A DNA stretch of 43,385 nucleotides from positions 1 to 43,385 of the forward strand of contig CAZHGN010000008.1 of NCBI GenBank assembly GCA_964532155.1. The letters are read 5' to 3'. Shown here piece by piece: positions 8,552 to 15,525 of the stretch (positions are counted from its first letter, which is position 1; each line of letters starts with the position of its first letter). This stretch comes from HGM11416 sp964532155. GTDB taxonomy: Bacteria; Bacillota; Clostridia; Christensenellales; Borkfalkiaceae. The notes below the pieces were generated by a model. It did no database searches, had not been told where the DNA came from, and saw only the letters and a program-made list of their open reading frames with translations. Both the position numbers and the translations under genes were made by a program.

Positions 8552-9529
8552 TTAGTCTATCGCAACGTAGTCGTCGGGGATCGTAATGCCGAGCTCCGAG
8601 CATATTTCGTCGCAAATCGCTTTGTTGTATTTTTTAACCGGAGCGTTATCGTAGGCAATTTTCATGGTAGAAACAGATTGCTCGCCGAGCAATATTTTCG
8701 CCGCCATTTTGCCCGTTTCCACGCCGAGTCTATAATAGCTGATGGACAAGGTAACTATTCCGCAACCCTTGCAAGTTCCGCTTTCGCCGCAAAATACGGG
8801 GATTTTTTTGGGGCGGCAAATATTATCGATTGTGTTTGCGCAAGAAGCCGCGGTGTTGTCCGTCGGCACGTATAACGCGTCGCAGTCGGTCGCCGCTTTG
8901 TTTGCAACGGTTGAGATATCGTTGCTGTCGGTAAAGGAGTATTCCGTTGCGTCGATAGAAAGCTTTTTCAGTTCGGCTTTAATTACGTCGACTTGGTATT
9001 TGGAGTTCGGCTCCGCATTACAATAAAGCAAGCCCACCTTTTTGGCGGCGGGGTACAAGTCCTTAATCATTTTCGCTTGCTCGTCGAGGGGGGCGAGGTC
9101 GCTCGTGCCGGAAATATTGCCGCCTACTATGCCGTTGTAATCGTCGCCCAAACCTAACGCCGTTTTATAGTCGGTTATAGACGTTCCCAAAATAGGAATG
9201 GTGTTCGTAGCGTTTTGAGCGGCTACCAAAGAAGGGGTTGCGTTCGCCAAAATCAAGTCTACGTTTTTCGTTACGAAGCTGTTTACGATAGTAGTGCAGA
9301 CGGGCGAATCGCCTTGAGCGTTTTGCAAGTCGAATTTTACCGTTTTACCTGCCTTTTCAAGTTCCGCGGTCAAACTGTCCTTAAAGCCAAGCGTTGCTTG
9401 GTCGAGTGCGTCGTGCGTTACGAGCTGGCAAATGCCGACCGTGAAATCGGTCTTTTCGCATGCCGTAAGGGCGAGCATGCTTCCGCAAGACAGTGCAAGC
9501 GTTAATAATACTGCAATTAATTTTTTCAT
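8552..9529 (-). CDS. ABC transporter substrate-binding lipoprotein (PF04392 family)
   Basis: 325 residues. A basic and hydrophobic signal peptide ends in a lipobox (LTAC) with lipidated Cys24, so the mature protein is anchored outside the membrane. The rest is the two-lobe ABC_sub_bind fold: VGICQLVTHDALDQ at the start of lobe one, LANATPSLVAAQN, then KKVGLLYCNAEPNS at the hinge and LYVPTDN in lobe two. Relatives include TrpX of streptococci and many proteins of unknown ligand. It is the first structural gene after the Tyr/Phe leader attenuator. The cysteine-rich patch near residues 235-265 (several Cys in about 25 residues, ending CKGC) is unusual for an exported protein. Confidence 0.92.
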   Translation of the reverse strand: MKKLIAVLLTLALSCGSMLALTACEKTDFTVGICQLVTHDALDQATLGFKDSLTAELEKAGKTVKFDLQNAQGDSPVCTTIVNSFVTKNVDLILANATPSLVAAQNATNTIPILGTSITDYKTALGLGDDYNGIVGGNISGTSDLAPLDEQAKMIKDLYPAAKKVGLLYCNAEPNSKYQVDVIKAELKKLSIDATEYSFTDSNDISTVANKAATDCDALYVPTDNTAASCANTIDNICRPKKIPVFCGESGTCKGCGIVTLSISYYRLGVETGKMAAKILLGEQSVSTMKIAYDNAPVKKYNKAICDEICSELGITIPDDYVAID

Positions 9530-9614
9530 AGTTAGCTCCTTTGTGTTGGCTTTTATATGATTTTAGTTGCGATTATCAAAGGCAATCGAGGTTTCGCAAA
9601 AGGGATTTTTTTTC

Positions 9615-9650
9615 AATAAAAATCCCCTTTCGAGCGAATGTCGAAAGAGG
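9615..9650 (-). terminator. Attenuator terminator upstream of the ABC transporter operon
   Basis: On the minus strand CCTCTTTCGA (9650-9641) pairs with TCGAAAGGGG (9633-9624) through one G-T pair, with a seven-base loop, followed by ATTTTTATT. It sits between the leader peptide stop and the binding-protein start, so it would stop the transcript before the structural genes unless prevented. Confidence 0.85.
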
Positions 9651-9694
9651 ATAATCGGTAGACTAATCTAAATAATATTTACCTATTTTCTCCA

Positions 9695-9772
9695 TCAGCA
9701 AACGCTACTGTTATCAAGCCCGATAAAGTAGTAATAAAAGTAGTATGAGCTTGTAAAGTAACGCTTAGTCAT
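9695..9772 (-). CDS. Tyr/Phe-rich leader peptide of an attenuation system
   Basis: A 25-codon reading frame starts at ATG 9772 and stops with TGA at 9695-9697. GGAG lies nine bases upstream of the start and a good promoter directly before that. The peptide has Tyr at 5, 10, 11, 13, 14, 15 and Phe at 6, 12, 16, so nine of 25 residues are aromatic; the central run is YYFYYYF. It has no Trp. Downstream lie an intrinsic terminator and then the ABC transporter genes. The layout is that of a ribosome-mediated attenuator: scarcity of charged tRNA-Tyr or tRNA-Phe would stall the ribosome in the aromatic run and favour read-through. It was too short to be found as a normal gene. The peptide itself probably has no other role. 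Confidence 0.85.
   Translation of the reverse strand: MTKRYFTSSYYFYYYFIGLDNSSVC
9700..9766 (-). promoter_or_regulatory. Leader pause hairpin formed inside the leader peptide gene
   Basis: RNA segment AAGCGTTACT (9766-9757) can pair along its whole length with AGTAGCGTTT (9709-9700), and CAAGCTC (9753-9747) with GGGCTTG (9721-9715), allowing G-U pairs. The loop holds codons 10-17, the aromatic run. This resembles the 1:2 hairpin of classical attenuators. Confidence 0.65.
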
Positions 9773-9798
9773 GGATAAAATCTCCTTTTGATGGTAGT

Positions 9799-9828
9799 AG
9801 TATAGCGAGAAATGCCCGCCGTTGTCAA
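9799..9828 (-). promoter_or_regulatory. Promoter of the leader peptide and ABC transporter operon
   Basis: On the minus strand TTGACA (9828-9823) and TATACT (9804-9799) are spaced by 18 bases, a near-consensus vegetative promoter. Transcription would start around 9792, about 20 bases before the leader peptide start. Confidence 0.85.
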
Positions 9829-9974
9829 CTTTTTGACGGCGAAAGTTTCGTATTTCTTCAAAAAAAATACGATTTTTTATTGTTTTTGCGGTTTTTATAA
9901 GATAATAAAGGGCTTTTTGACAAAACTAACGAAAAAACAGACTTTTTGCTCGTCGTTTTCGTTATTGGTAGGCT

Positions 9975-10937
9975 TTAACTTTCGGAAGAATAAAAACCCA
10001 AGCCCATAACCTGCGACACCTTCGACATAACGGCGAAGGAATCGGGATCGATTTCTTTGATGATTTGTTTAAATAGGGGAACTTGCCTGCGCGAGAGCAC
10101 GCAAAGCAGCATATTGTGCGTTTCGTTTGTGTACATGCCTTTTGCCTTGACTAAGGTAACGCCTCTGCCTAAGCGAGAGATCAGCGCCACGCCCATTTCT
10201 TCCGGTTTGTCCGTTATAACGCGGAACTCGACTGCGGAATGAAAACCGCTCGTGATAGCGTCGTTTACTCTGCTTTCGACAAAAAGCTCGGTCGCCGCTT
10301 TAATTACGGGGAGAACTTGCAGCGACAGATCGCTGCCGTCCGTGCGGTACACGAAGAAAGAAATACCGATTAAAATACAGTTCAATATAAATATCATCCA
10401 AGCGACGGACGTTGCGTGTATCTTCTTTTGTACCATAACGGCGACGATATCCATGCCGCCGCTCGAACCGCCGCATTTAAAGGCGATCGCGACCGCCGCG
10501 CCGATTCCTATACCGCCTGCGAGCGCGGCAAAGATTTGCTCGTCGAATACGAGGCGAGGCATGCCGCATTTTTCCATGGCGAAAAGCCAAAGCGATTGCA
10601 ATAGTACGTTGGCAAGCGAAAGAAGAGCGAATTTTCTTTTAACGAAGAAAAACGCCAAGACGAGCAGCGGAAAATTGACGAAAAACATCGTAAAGCTTTG
10701 CGGCACGTTAAGCGCGTATTCGAGAAGAACGGCAATACCCGACACCCCCCCGGGCGCAAATTTGTTCGGGGCGATGAACGAGTAGGTCGATACCGCCACG
10801 AGAAATGACGAAAGCAATATTAAAAATGCCGTTTTCACCCAATAGTACGCCTTTTGAAGGTTGGTCGCCGTCGAGTAGGCGGGGTAGGATTCTTTCGTCT
10901 TTTTCGGTGGTAACGATATCGTTGGTTTTTCGGACAT
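9975..10937 (-). CDS. YitT family membrane protein with DUF2179 domain
   Basis: 320 residues. Five to six membrane segments lie between about residues 35 and 210, including the family landmark APNKFAPGGVSGIAVLL and the glycine-rich FKCGGSSGGMDIVA. The cytoplasmic C-terminal part (about 225-315, beginning SAVEFRVITDKPEEM and containing MLLCVLSRRQ) is the DUF2179 domain. YitT proteins are common in Bacillota in several paralogues; their transported substrate is not established. GGAG sits a few bases upstream of the ATG. It is transcribed in the same direction as the ABC operon but lies upstream of that operon's own promoter, so the two are independent units. Confidence 0.93.
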   Translation of the reverse strand: MSEKPTISLPPKKTKESYPAYSTATNLQKAYYWVKTAFLILLSSFLVAVSTYSFIAPNKFAPGGVSGIAVLLEYALNVPQSFTMFFVNFPLLVLAFFFVKRKFALLSLANVLLQSLWLFAMEKCGMPRLVFDEQIFAALAGGIGIGAAVAIAFKCGGSSGGMDIVAVMVQKKIHATSVAWMIFILNCILIGISFFVYRTDGSDLSLQVLPVIKAATELFVESRVNDAITSGFHSAVEFRVITDKPEEMGVALISRLGRGVTLVKAKGMYTNETHNMLLCVLSRRQVPLFKQIIKEIDPDSFAVMSKVSQVMGLGFYSSES

Positions 10938-11202
10938 GAGGCTCTCCGTCGTGCTTTTATCTATTTATACAAAACGGGCTTATTGTAGCACTTTTTATTG
11001 CGTAAGGCAAGCGGTTTTACGGTGACTCGGTTGTTTTTTTGGCATTGTTTTTTTGCGTTTTTTTTTCGGTGCGTTTAAATGCGACTTTTGCGACGGTTTT
11101 TTTGGGCTTTTGCGCTCGATTAAAAAAAAGGATTTTTATAAAATAAAACGTTTATGTCAACGAAAGTTGAACTTTGAAAAGGGCGTTTCGGGGGTGTTTT
11201 GC

Positions 11203-11231
11203 TTTACTTTTTAATACTTTGCAGTTAAAAT
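11203..11231 (+). promoter_or_regulatory. Promoter of the repeat lipoprotein gene
   Basis: TTTACT (11203-11208) and TAAAAT (11226-11231) are spaced by 17 bases, about 37 bases before the start codon. The 330-base gap between the YitT gene and this gene holds this promoter and presumably the divergent YitT promoter; I see nothing else in it. Confidence 0.6.
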
Positions 11232-11267
11232 ATGCTTTGTGAAAAAACTTACGAAAGGAAGAAGTGT

Positions 11268-12403
11268 ATGATGAAAAGGATAATTGCTTTGTTATTGGTT
11301 TTGTCGACGACGTTGCTTTTCGGTTGCAATATAGAGTTCGTCGATCCCAATGCGGGTGTGGACGGAAGTTCCGGCGGCTCGGCTATCGTTAAGCCAAACG
11401 GCGGTACGACCACTAAACCAAACGGCGGTACGACAGGGGGTAACGCTACCGGCGGTTCTACGANNNNNNNNNNNNNNNNNNNNNNNNNNNNNNNNNNNNN
11501 NNNNNNNNNNNNNNNNNNNNNNNNNNNNNNNNNNNNNNNNNNNNNNNNNNNNNNNNNNNNNNNAGCAAGCCCGATAGCGGTACGACCGGGGGTAACACTA
11601 CCGGCGGTTCTACGAGCAAGCCCGATAGCGGCACGCCAGGGGGTAACACTACCGGCGGTTCTACGACTACGCCCGATAGCGGCACGAGCGGCGGCACGAC
11701 GATCATTCCCGACGACAAGCCCGTAACTCCTCCCGAGCCTACTTCTTCAACCGATATAAATTTCGTTTACCCAAAGCTAAAAGCGGCGTTCGACGCATTC
11801 TCCGCAAGATCCTCTTATCAAACTGTAATGTCAGGAAAAACGGTTGCGGGCGGTTTTAATCAAAATATTAGTTCAACCGTATATCATGCAAACGAAATGT
11901 GGCAATCGGACTACGAATCTACCGGACTCGTTGATTTATATCATCACGTTTATGTTAGTGGAAATAACACCGTGTATTCCGAGAAGAAAGACAATTCAAA
12001 GAAAAAAGCGGCAACAATTGCCGATTATAGAAAGAAATTCGGCGTTGCGCCTTGCGATTATCAACTCGGCGGTTACAAGGTTGATTTGACGACTATAACG
12101 AGCGCGTCTTATAATAAGGACGCGAGCGGAAAGGTAACCTTCGTTATAAGCGTTAACGGCAATATGAGTACGGATATGCTCGTTCAAATGGTTAAATTCG
12201 GAGGACTTGCGGCTACTCCGACGTTTAGTAAATTAACTTTTACTATAGTTTGCGAAAACGGCGCCGACATTTCTTCGTATGATACGTATGCAGAATACAA
12301 AATACAGAAAAAGGTTGTAGTGACAATGAATATGGATGCCACCATGAACCTTACTACTACGGTATCCGACTATAAAGGAACGGTAACGTTCCCCAAGGTT
12401 TAA
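11268..12403 (+). CDS. Secreted lipoprotein with Gly/Thr-rich tandem repeats, interrupted by an assembly gap
   Basis: ATG 11268 follows AAGGAAG. The signal peptide ends LLFGC, with lipidated Cys20. A low-complexity linker follows: KPNGGTT-type units, then after the N gap two complete 17-residue units of the form SKPDSGTTGGNTTGGST and a degenerate one, ending at IIPDDKPVTPPEPT. From about 11755 a folded domain of about 215 residues starts (INFVYPKLKAAFDAFSARSS) and ends at TAA 12401. I do not recognise this domain; it is rich in beta-prone segments. Across the 100 N bases the two halves are in different frames, but the protein sense continues perfectly if the true gap length is 2 modulo 3, so this is one gene with an arbitrary gap size. 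Likely a surface-anchored protein held away from the membrane by the repeat stalk. Confidence 0.8.
11464..11563. other. Assembly gap (100 N)
   Basis: Exactly 100 unknown bases, a customary placeholder for a gap of unknown size. It lies within a tandem repeat, which explains the failed assembly. Reading-frame continuity needs a real length of 2 modulo 3, for example 50 plus a multiple of 51. Confidence 0.97.
11564..11665 (+). repeat. 51-bp tandem repeat in the lipoprotein gene, two complete visible units
   Basis: Units 11564-11614 and 11615-11665 differ at only a few bases and encode 17 residues each. A degenerate unit follows, and related units precede the gap. The array is probably longer than shown. 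Confidence 0.9.
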
Positions 12404-12518
12404 TAGTGTACGAACGCAAAAAAAGCCGCACACACTCAAACACAAGCCAATTTTAGGCTAAACTTAGGCGATTTTAATAAAAAACGCAAAACAATTTTAA
12501 AAAAAGGGTAAATTTTTC

Positions 12519-12547
12519 TTGACAGTCTTTCTCGGTTATAGTAAGAT
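12519..12547 (+). promoter_or_regulatory. Promoter of the infC-rpmI-rplT operon
   Basis: A perfect TTGACA (12519-12524), 17-base spacer and TAAGAT (12542-12547). It precedes the structured leader, with a start predicted near 12554. Confidence 0.85.
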
Positions 12548-12553
12548 ATAAAA

Positions 12554-12704
12554 GCTGACAAGCAGAAGCTACCCTTCTCGCCGCACGATAACGTTCGAAG
12601 CGGCACATACTTTCTTAAATCCCCACAAGGGGGTTTATCGGTTTGTTTTCATTCGGGTTGCTTTTATTGCAGCCCGATATTTTTTTAAGGGAAGGTAAAT
12701 AAAC
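12554..12704 (+). promoter_or_regulatory. L20-type autoregulatory leader of infC-rpmI-rplT
   Basis: About 150 untranslated bases between promoter and infC. Visible structures are a hairpin with GCCGC/GCGGC arms (12580-12584 and 12600-12604), a CCCC/GGGG hairpin near 12621-12633 and an intrinsic terminator (12653-12686). In Bacillota this operon has an Rfam-described leader in which free ribosomal protein L20 favours termination. The position and terminator fit; I could not test the covariance model. Confidence 0.75.
12653..12686 (+). terminator. Regulated terminator in the L20-type leader
   Basis: TCGGGTTGC (12653-12661) pairs with GCAGCCCGA (12669-12677) through one G-T pair, then TAT and six further T. 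It lies before infC, so read-through must be regulated. Confidence 0.88.
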
Positions 12705-13217
12705 ATTAAAAATCAACATCAGATCAACGAGGAAATAAGAGATCGCGAGGTAAGACTTATCAATGCAGACGGCGAAATGCTCGGCGTGATGAGCGCGCGT
12801 GCCGCCCTCGAAATGGCAATCGCTGCCGATTTGGATTTGGTAAAAATATCGCCGAACGCCGTTCCGCCCGTTTGCAAAATAATGGACTACGGCAAATATA
12901 AATTCGAGCTTTTGAAAAAGCAAAAAGAAGCTAAGAAGAACCAAAAAACGGTGGAAATGAAAGAAATGTGGCTTTCGATGACCATCGACGTAGGCGACCT
13001 CAACGTCAAGGCTAAGCAAACGCTTAAGTTTCTTGCGGACGGAAACAAAGTAAAAGTTTCCATAAGAATGCGCGGTCGTCAAAACGCACATCCCGAGCAG
13101 GGCATTGCCGTAATGGAAAAGTTTGCCGCAATACTCGGAACGAGCGCCGTAATAGAAAAAAAGCCCCTTACCGAAAACCGCAATATCATAATGATAGTTG
13201 CGCCGGCTAAGGCTTAA
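12705..13217 (+). CDS. infC: Translation initiation factor IF-3, ATT start
   Basis: 170 residues from ATT 12705. There is no ATG, GTG or TTG in a sensible place: the frame has a TAA at 12696, and AAGG (12692-12695) is nine bases before ATT. Starting there gives KNQHQINEEIRDREVRLIN, which matches the conserved IF-3 N-terminus, whereas the first ATG (12777) would remove 24 residues of it. Non-AUG infC starts are a known conserved feature that lets IF-3 control its own synthesis. The DYGKYKFE segment and the C-terminal KVSIRMRGRQNAHPEQG domain are typical. IF-3 binds the 30S subunit and proofreads initiator tRNA. First gene of the operon with L35 and L20. Confidence 0.95.
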   Translation: MKNQHQINEEIRDREVRLINADGEMLGVMSARAALEMAIAADLDLVKISPNAVPPVCKIMDYGKYKFELLKKQKEAKKNQKTVEMKEMWLSMTIDVGDLNVKAKQTLKFLADGNKVKVSIRMRGRQNAHPEQGIAVMEKFAAILGTSAVIEKKPLTENRNIIMIVAPAKA

Positions 13218-13247
13218 AAAGTAAATAAAAAATCGGAGGAATAAATC

Positions 13248-13442
13248 ATGCCTAAAATGAAAACGCACAGCGGTGCAAAAAAACGCTTTTCGGTTACCGC
13301 AAGCGGCAAAGTGAAAAGAGGACATCAAAATAAAAGCCATATCCTCAGCAAAAAGGATACTAAGAGAAAAAGAAGACTCAGAACGACTACCTACGTTTCA
13401 AGCGCGCAGGAAAAAATGGTCAAGAATCTTATTCAGGCGTAA
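13248..13442 (+). CDS. rpmI: 50S ribosomal protein L35
   Basis: 64 residues, the normal length. It begins MPKMKTHSGAKKRFSVTASG and has the basic GHQNKSHILSKK segment of L35. A GGAGGA ribosome binding site lies eight bases upstream. It sits between infC and rplT in the conserved order and is part of the large ribosomal subunit. Confidence 0.98.
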   Translation: MPKMKTHSGAKKRFSVTASGKVKRGHQNKSHILSKKDTKRKRRLRTTTYVSSAQEKMVKNLIQA

Positions 13443-13456
13443 GGAGGAATTAAGTC

Positions 13457-13810
13457 ATGCGTATTAAAAGAGGAGTCAACGCGGTTAAAAAACGCAGAAA
13501 AATAATGAAGCTCTCGAAGGGCTACTTCGGAGCGAAAAGCAAACTTTACAGAATAGCTCGTCAAGCCGTTATGAAGTCGCTTGCTTACGCCTACGTCGGA
13601 AGAAAGGCTAAGAAAAGAGATTTCAGAAAACTTTGGATTGCAAGAATTAACGCTGCGGCTCGCCTTAACGGTTTGTCCTACAGCAAGTTTATGCACGGTC
13701 TCGACCTTGCCGAGATCAAGCTTAACAGAAAAGTTCTCGCCGATATGGCTGTTAACGACGCTCAGGGCTTTACCGCTCTTTGCGACGCCGCAAAAGCGAA
13801 ACTTAACTGA
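13457..13810 (+). CDS. rplT: 50S ribosomal protein L20
   Basis: 117 residues, the normal length. It begins MRIKRGVNAVKKRRKIMK and contains the GYFGAKSKLYRIARQAVMKS and FRKLWIARINAA motifs. GGAGG lies upstream. L20 is needed early in 50S assembly and in Bacillota is also the repressor of its own operon through the leader. A terminator follows at 13820. Confidence 0.98.
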   Translation: MRIKRGVNAVKKRRKIMKLSKGYFGAKSKLYRIARQAVMKSLAYAYVGRKAKKRDFRKLWIARINAAARLNGLSYSKFMHGLDLAEIKLNRKVLADMAVNDAQGFTALCDAAKAKLN

Positions 13811-13819
13811 CGATTTAGT

Positions 13820-13846
13820 CGGGCTGTCTTTCGGGCAGCCCGTTTT
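13820..13846 (+). terminator. Terminator after rplT
   Basis: CGGGCTG (13820-13826) pairs with CAGCCCG (13836-13842), followed by TTTT. Confidence 0.8.
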
Positions 13847-13925
13847 CGTAAAAACGCGCTCTTCGGCGCTCGGCGCAAACTGCTCGCGTTAAGTCGTGCA
13901 GTCGCGCTATTAACGGGAAAGTAAA

Positions 13926-14675
13926 GTGATTGCTCCTATTACTTCAAGGCAAAATCCGTCGGTAAAACGCGCGGCAAGCCTAAAGCAAAAAAAATATCGC
14001 GACGAATACGGCGAATATATCGTCGAGGGCGAAAAAATGGTTGCCGAGGCTTTCGCTTGCGGCTGCGAGGTCGTTTGCGTTTTTGCCGTCGTCGGCTATT
14101 CTTTTGATAAAATCACCGTGCCCGAAAGCAAAATCGTTTTGGTTAGTCAAAGCGTTTTTGCCTCTATTTCGGACGAAAAAACGCCGCAGGGCATTTTGGC
14201 TATAGTAAAAATTCCCACCGCCACGCAATACGGGGGCATGCAAAAAGCCGTTATTCTCGACGGTTTGCAAGATCCGGGCAACGTCGGCGCAATATTGCGT
14301 ATTGCCGCCGCTTGCGATGTCGACTGCGTTTTTGCCGTCGATTCCGCAGATCCCTATTCGCCCAAAGCCGTGCGTGCTTCGATGAGCGGAATATTCCGCA
14401 CGAAGGTAGTCAAACTCTCGGCGGAAGGCGCCTACCTTGCCGCAAAAAACTGCGGTTTGCCGATAATAATTGCCGACATGGACGGCGAGAATGTATTGCA
14501 ACGCGAGGGAGCCGAGCGTTTTTGTCTCGTTCTCGGCAACGAGGGCAACGGAATAAGCGATTTTTTCAAGAGCAGGGCGGACGAGATTGTTTCCGTTCCT
14601 ATGCAAAACGGAATCGAAAGTCTTAACGTCGCGGTTGCGGCGGGCGTATTGCTTTACTCACTTTTAAAACAATAA
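13926..14675 (+). CDS. SpoU-family (TrmH/RlmB-like) RNA 2'-O-methyltransferase
   Basis: 249 residues from GTG 13926; the next in-frame Met is about 38 residues in and would remove the conserved NPSVKRAASLKQKKYRD start, so GTG is preferred despite a weak GGGAAAG site. The N-terminal part is the SpoU substrate-binding domain; the C-terminal knotted SPOUT domain shows motif 1 LDGLQDPGNVGAILRIA, motif 2 LVLGNEGNGI and motif 3 VPMQNGIESLNVAVAAGVLLY-like ending. It methylates a ribose in rRNA, site unknown. Its place after rplT mirrors ysgA of Bacillus subtilis. Confidence 0.92.
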   Translation: MIAPITSRQNPSVKRAASLKQKKYRDEYGEYIVEGEKMVAEAFACGCEVVCVFAVVGYSFDKITVPESKIVLVSQSVFASISDEKTPQGILAIVKIPTATQYGGMQKAVILDGLQDPGNVGAILRIAAACDVDCVFAVDSADPYSPKAVRASMSGIFRTKVVKLSAEGAYLAAKNCGLPIIIADMDGENVLQREGAERFCLVLGNEGNGISDFFKSRADEIVSVPMQNGIESLNVAVAAGVLLYSLLKQ

Positions 14676-14694
14676 AACTAACGGAGTATAAAAA

Positions 14695-15435
14695 ATGTCA
14701 GGACATAGCAAATGGGCAAATATTAAGAATAAAAAAGCGAAGACCGATGCCGCAAAGGGCAAAATCTTCACCAAAATAGGCAGGGAAATTGCGGTTGCCG
14801 CCAAAGCGGGCGCCGATCCCGCGCTGAACTCTAAGCTTGCCGACGTTATAGCAAAGGCTAAAGCCGCAAACATGCCTAACGACAACATTAAGCGCAGCAT
14901 CATGAAGGCTACCGGCGAGCTCGGCAACGTGAACTACGAAAACCTCACTTACGAGGGTTACGGCGTGGGCGGAAGCGCGGTTATCGTTTCCACTCTTACC
15001 GAAAACAAGAACAGAACGGTAGGCGAGGTTCGCCATATTTTCGATAAATACGGCGGCAGTCTCGGAACGGCAAACTCCGTTTCCTTTATGTTCGAAAACC
15101 GCGGCGTAATCGTTTTTGAAAGAACGCCCGACATGGACGAGGATTCGGTTATGGAACTTGCGCTCGACGCAGGTGCCGACGACGTTATTCCGAGCGACGA
15201 CGTTTTCGAAATCAGGACGACTCCCTCCGCATTCTCGGCGGTTCGCGGTTATTTCGAGGAACGCGGCTACACCTTCTTGGAAGCGTCGGTTGAAATGGTT
15301 CCGAACGACAAGATCACTCTTTCTCCCGAGCAGCTCGTTACTTTCATGAAGATGCTCGACGCATTCGAGGATAACGACGACGTTCAAGATATTTATCACA
15401 ACGTCGACCTTCCCGAAGAAGAGGACGAGGATTAA
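14695..15435 (+). CDS. YebC/PmpR-family protein
   Basis: 246 residues, full length. It begins with the invariant MSGHSKWANIKNKKAKTDA and contains NMPNDNIKRSI, YEGYGVGG and the GGSLGTANSVSFMFENRG segment. The end is an acidic tail (LPEEEDED). The family was long called transcriptional regulators; recent work on some members supports a role in translation of difficult proline stretches. Which applies here cannot be told from sequence. CGGAG lies 12 bases before the start, and 19 bases separate it from the methyltransferase gene, suggesting co-transcription. Confidence 0.95.
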   Translation: MSGHSKWANIKNKKAKTDAAKGKIFTKIGREIAVAAKAGADPALNSKLADVIAKAKAANMPNDNIKRSIMKATGELGNVNYENLTYEGYGVGGSAVIVSTLTENKNRTVGEVRHIFDKYGGSLGTANSVSFMFENRGVIVFERTPDMDEDSVMELALDAGADDVIPSDDVFEIRTTPSAFSAVRGYFEERGYTFLEASVEMVPNDKITLSPEQLVTFMKMLDAFEDNDDVQDIYHNVDLPEEEDED

Positions 15436-15475
15436 TACGAGGATTAATAACGAAGAAAATAAATCACGACGAAAT

Positions 15476-15511
15476 CGCCCGTTAATTTTTATAATTAGCA
15501 GGCGTTTTTTT
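15476..15511 (+). terminator. Terminator after the yebC-like gene
   Basis: CGCC (15476-15479) pairs with GGCG (15501-15504), with an inner TTAATT/AATTA pairing, followed by seven T. Only 15 bases separate its end from the next start codon. Confidence 0.65.
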
Positions 15512-15525
15512 GTAAAGGGGAGCGT

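Noticed and set aside
9530..9800. T-box riboswitch upstream of the ABC transporter
   Set aside because: Position and regulation would fit, but the conserved T-box sequence (TGGnACCGCG-type) and specifier stem are absent; a leader peptide explains the region better.
9849..9876. Terminator on the plus strand (CGTATTT/AAATACG with T tract)
   Set aside because: No plus-strand gene precedes it, and the stem is short and AT-rich; likely incidental.
12404..12518. Terminator after the lipoprotein gene
   Set aside because: Only four-base pairings such as AGCC/GGCT are seen and none is followed by a convincing T tract.
12615..13340. 241-codon minus-strand open frame opposite infC and rpmI
   Set aside because: It covers two conserved ribosomal-operon genes and the leader; aromatic-rich low-quality sequence typical of an antisense frame.
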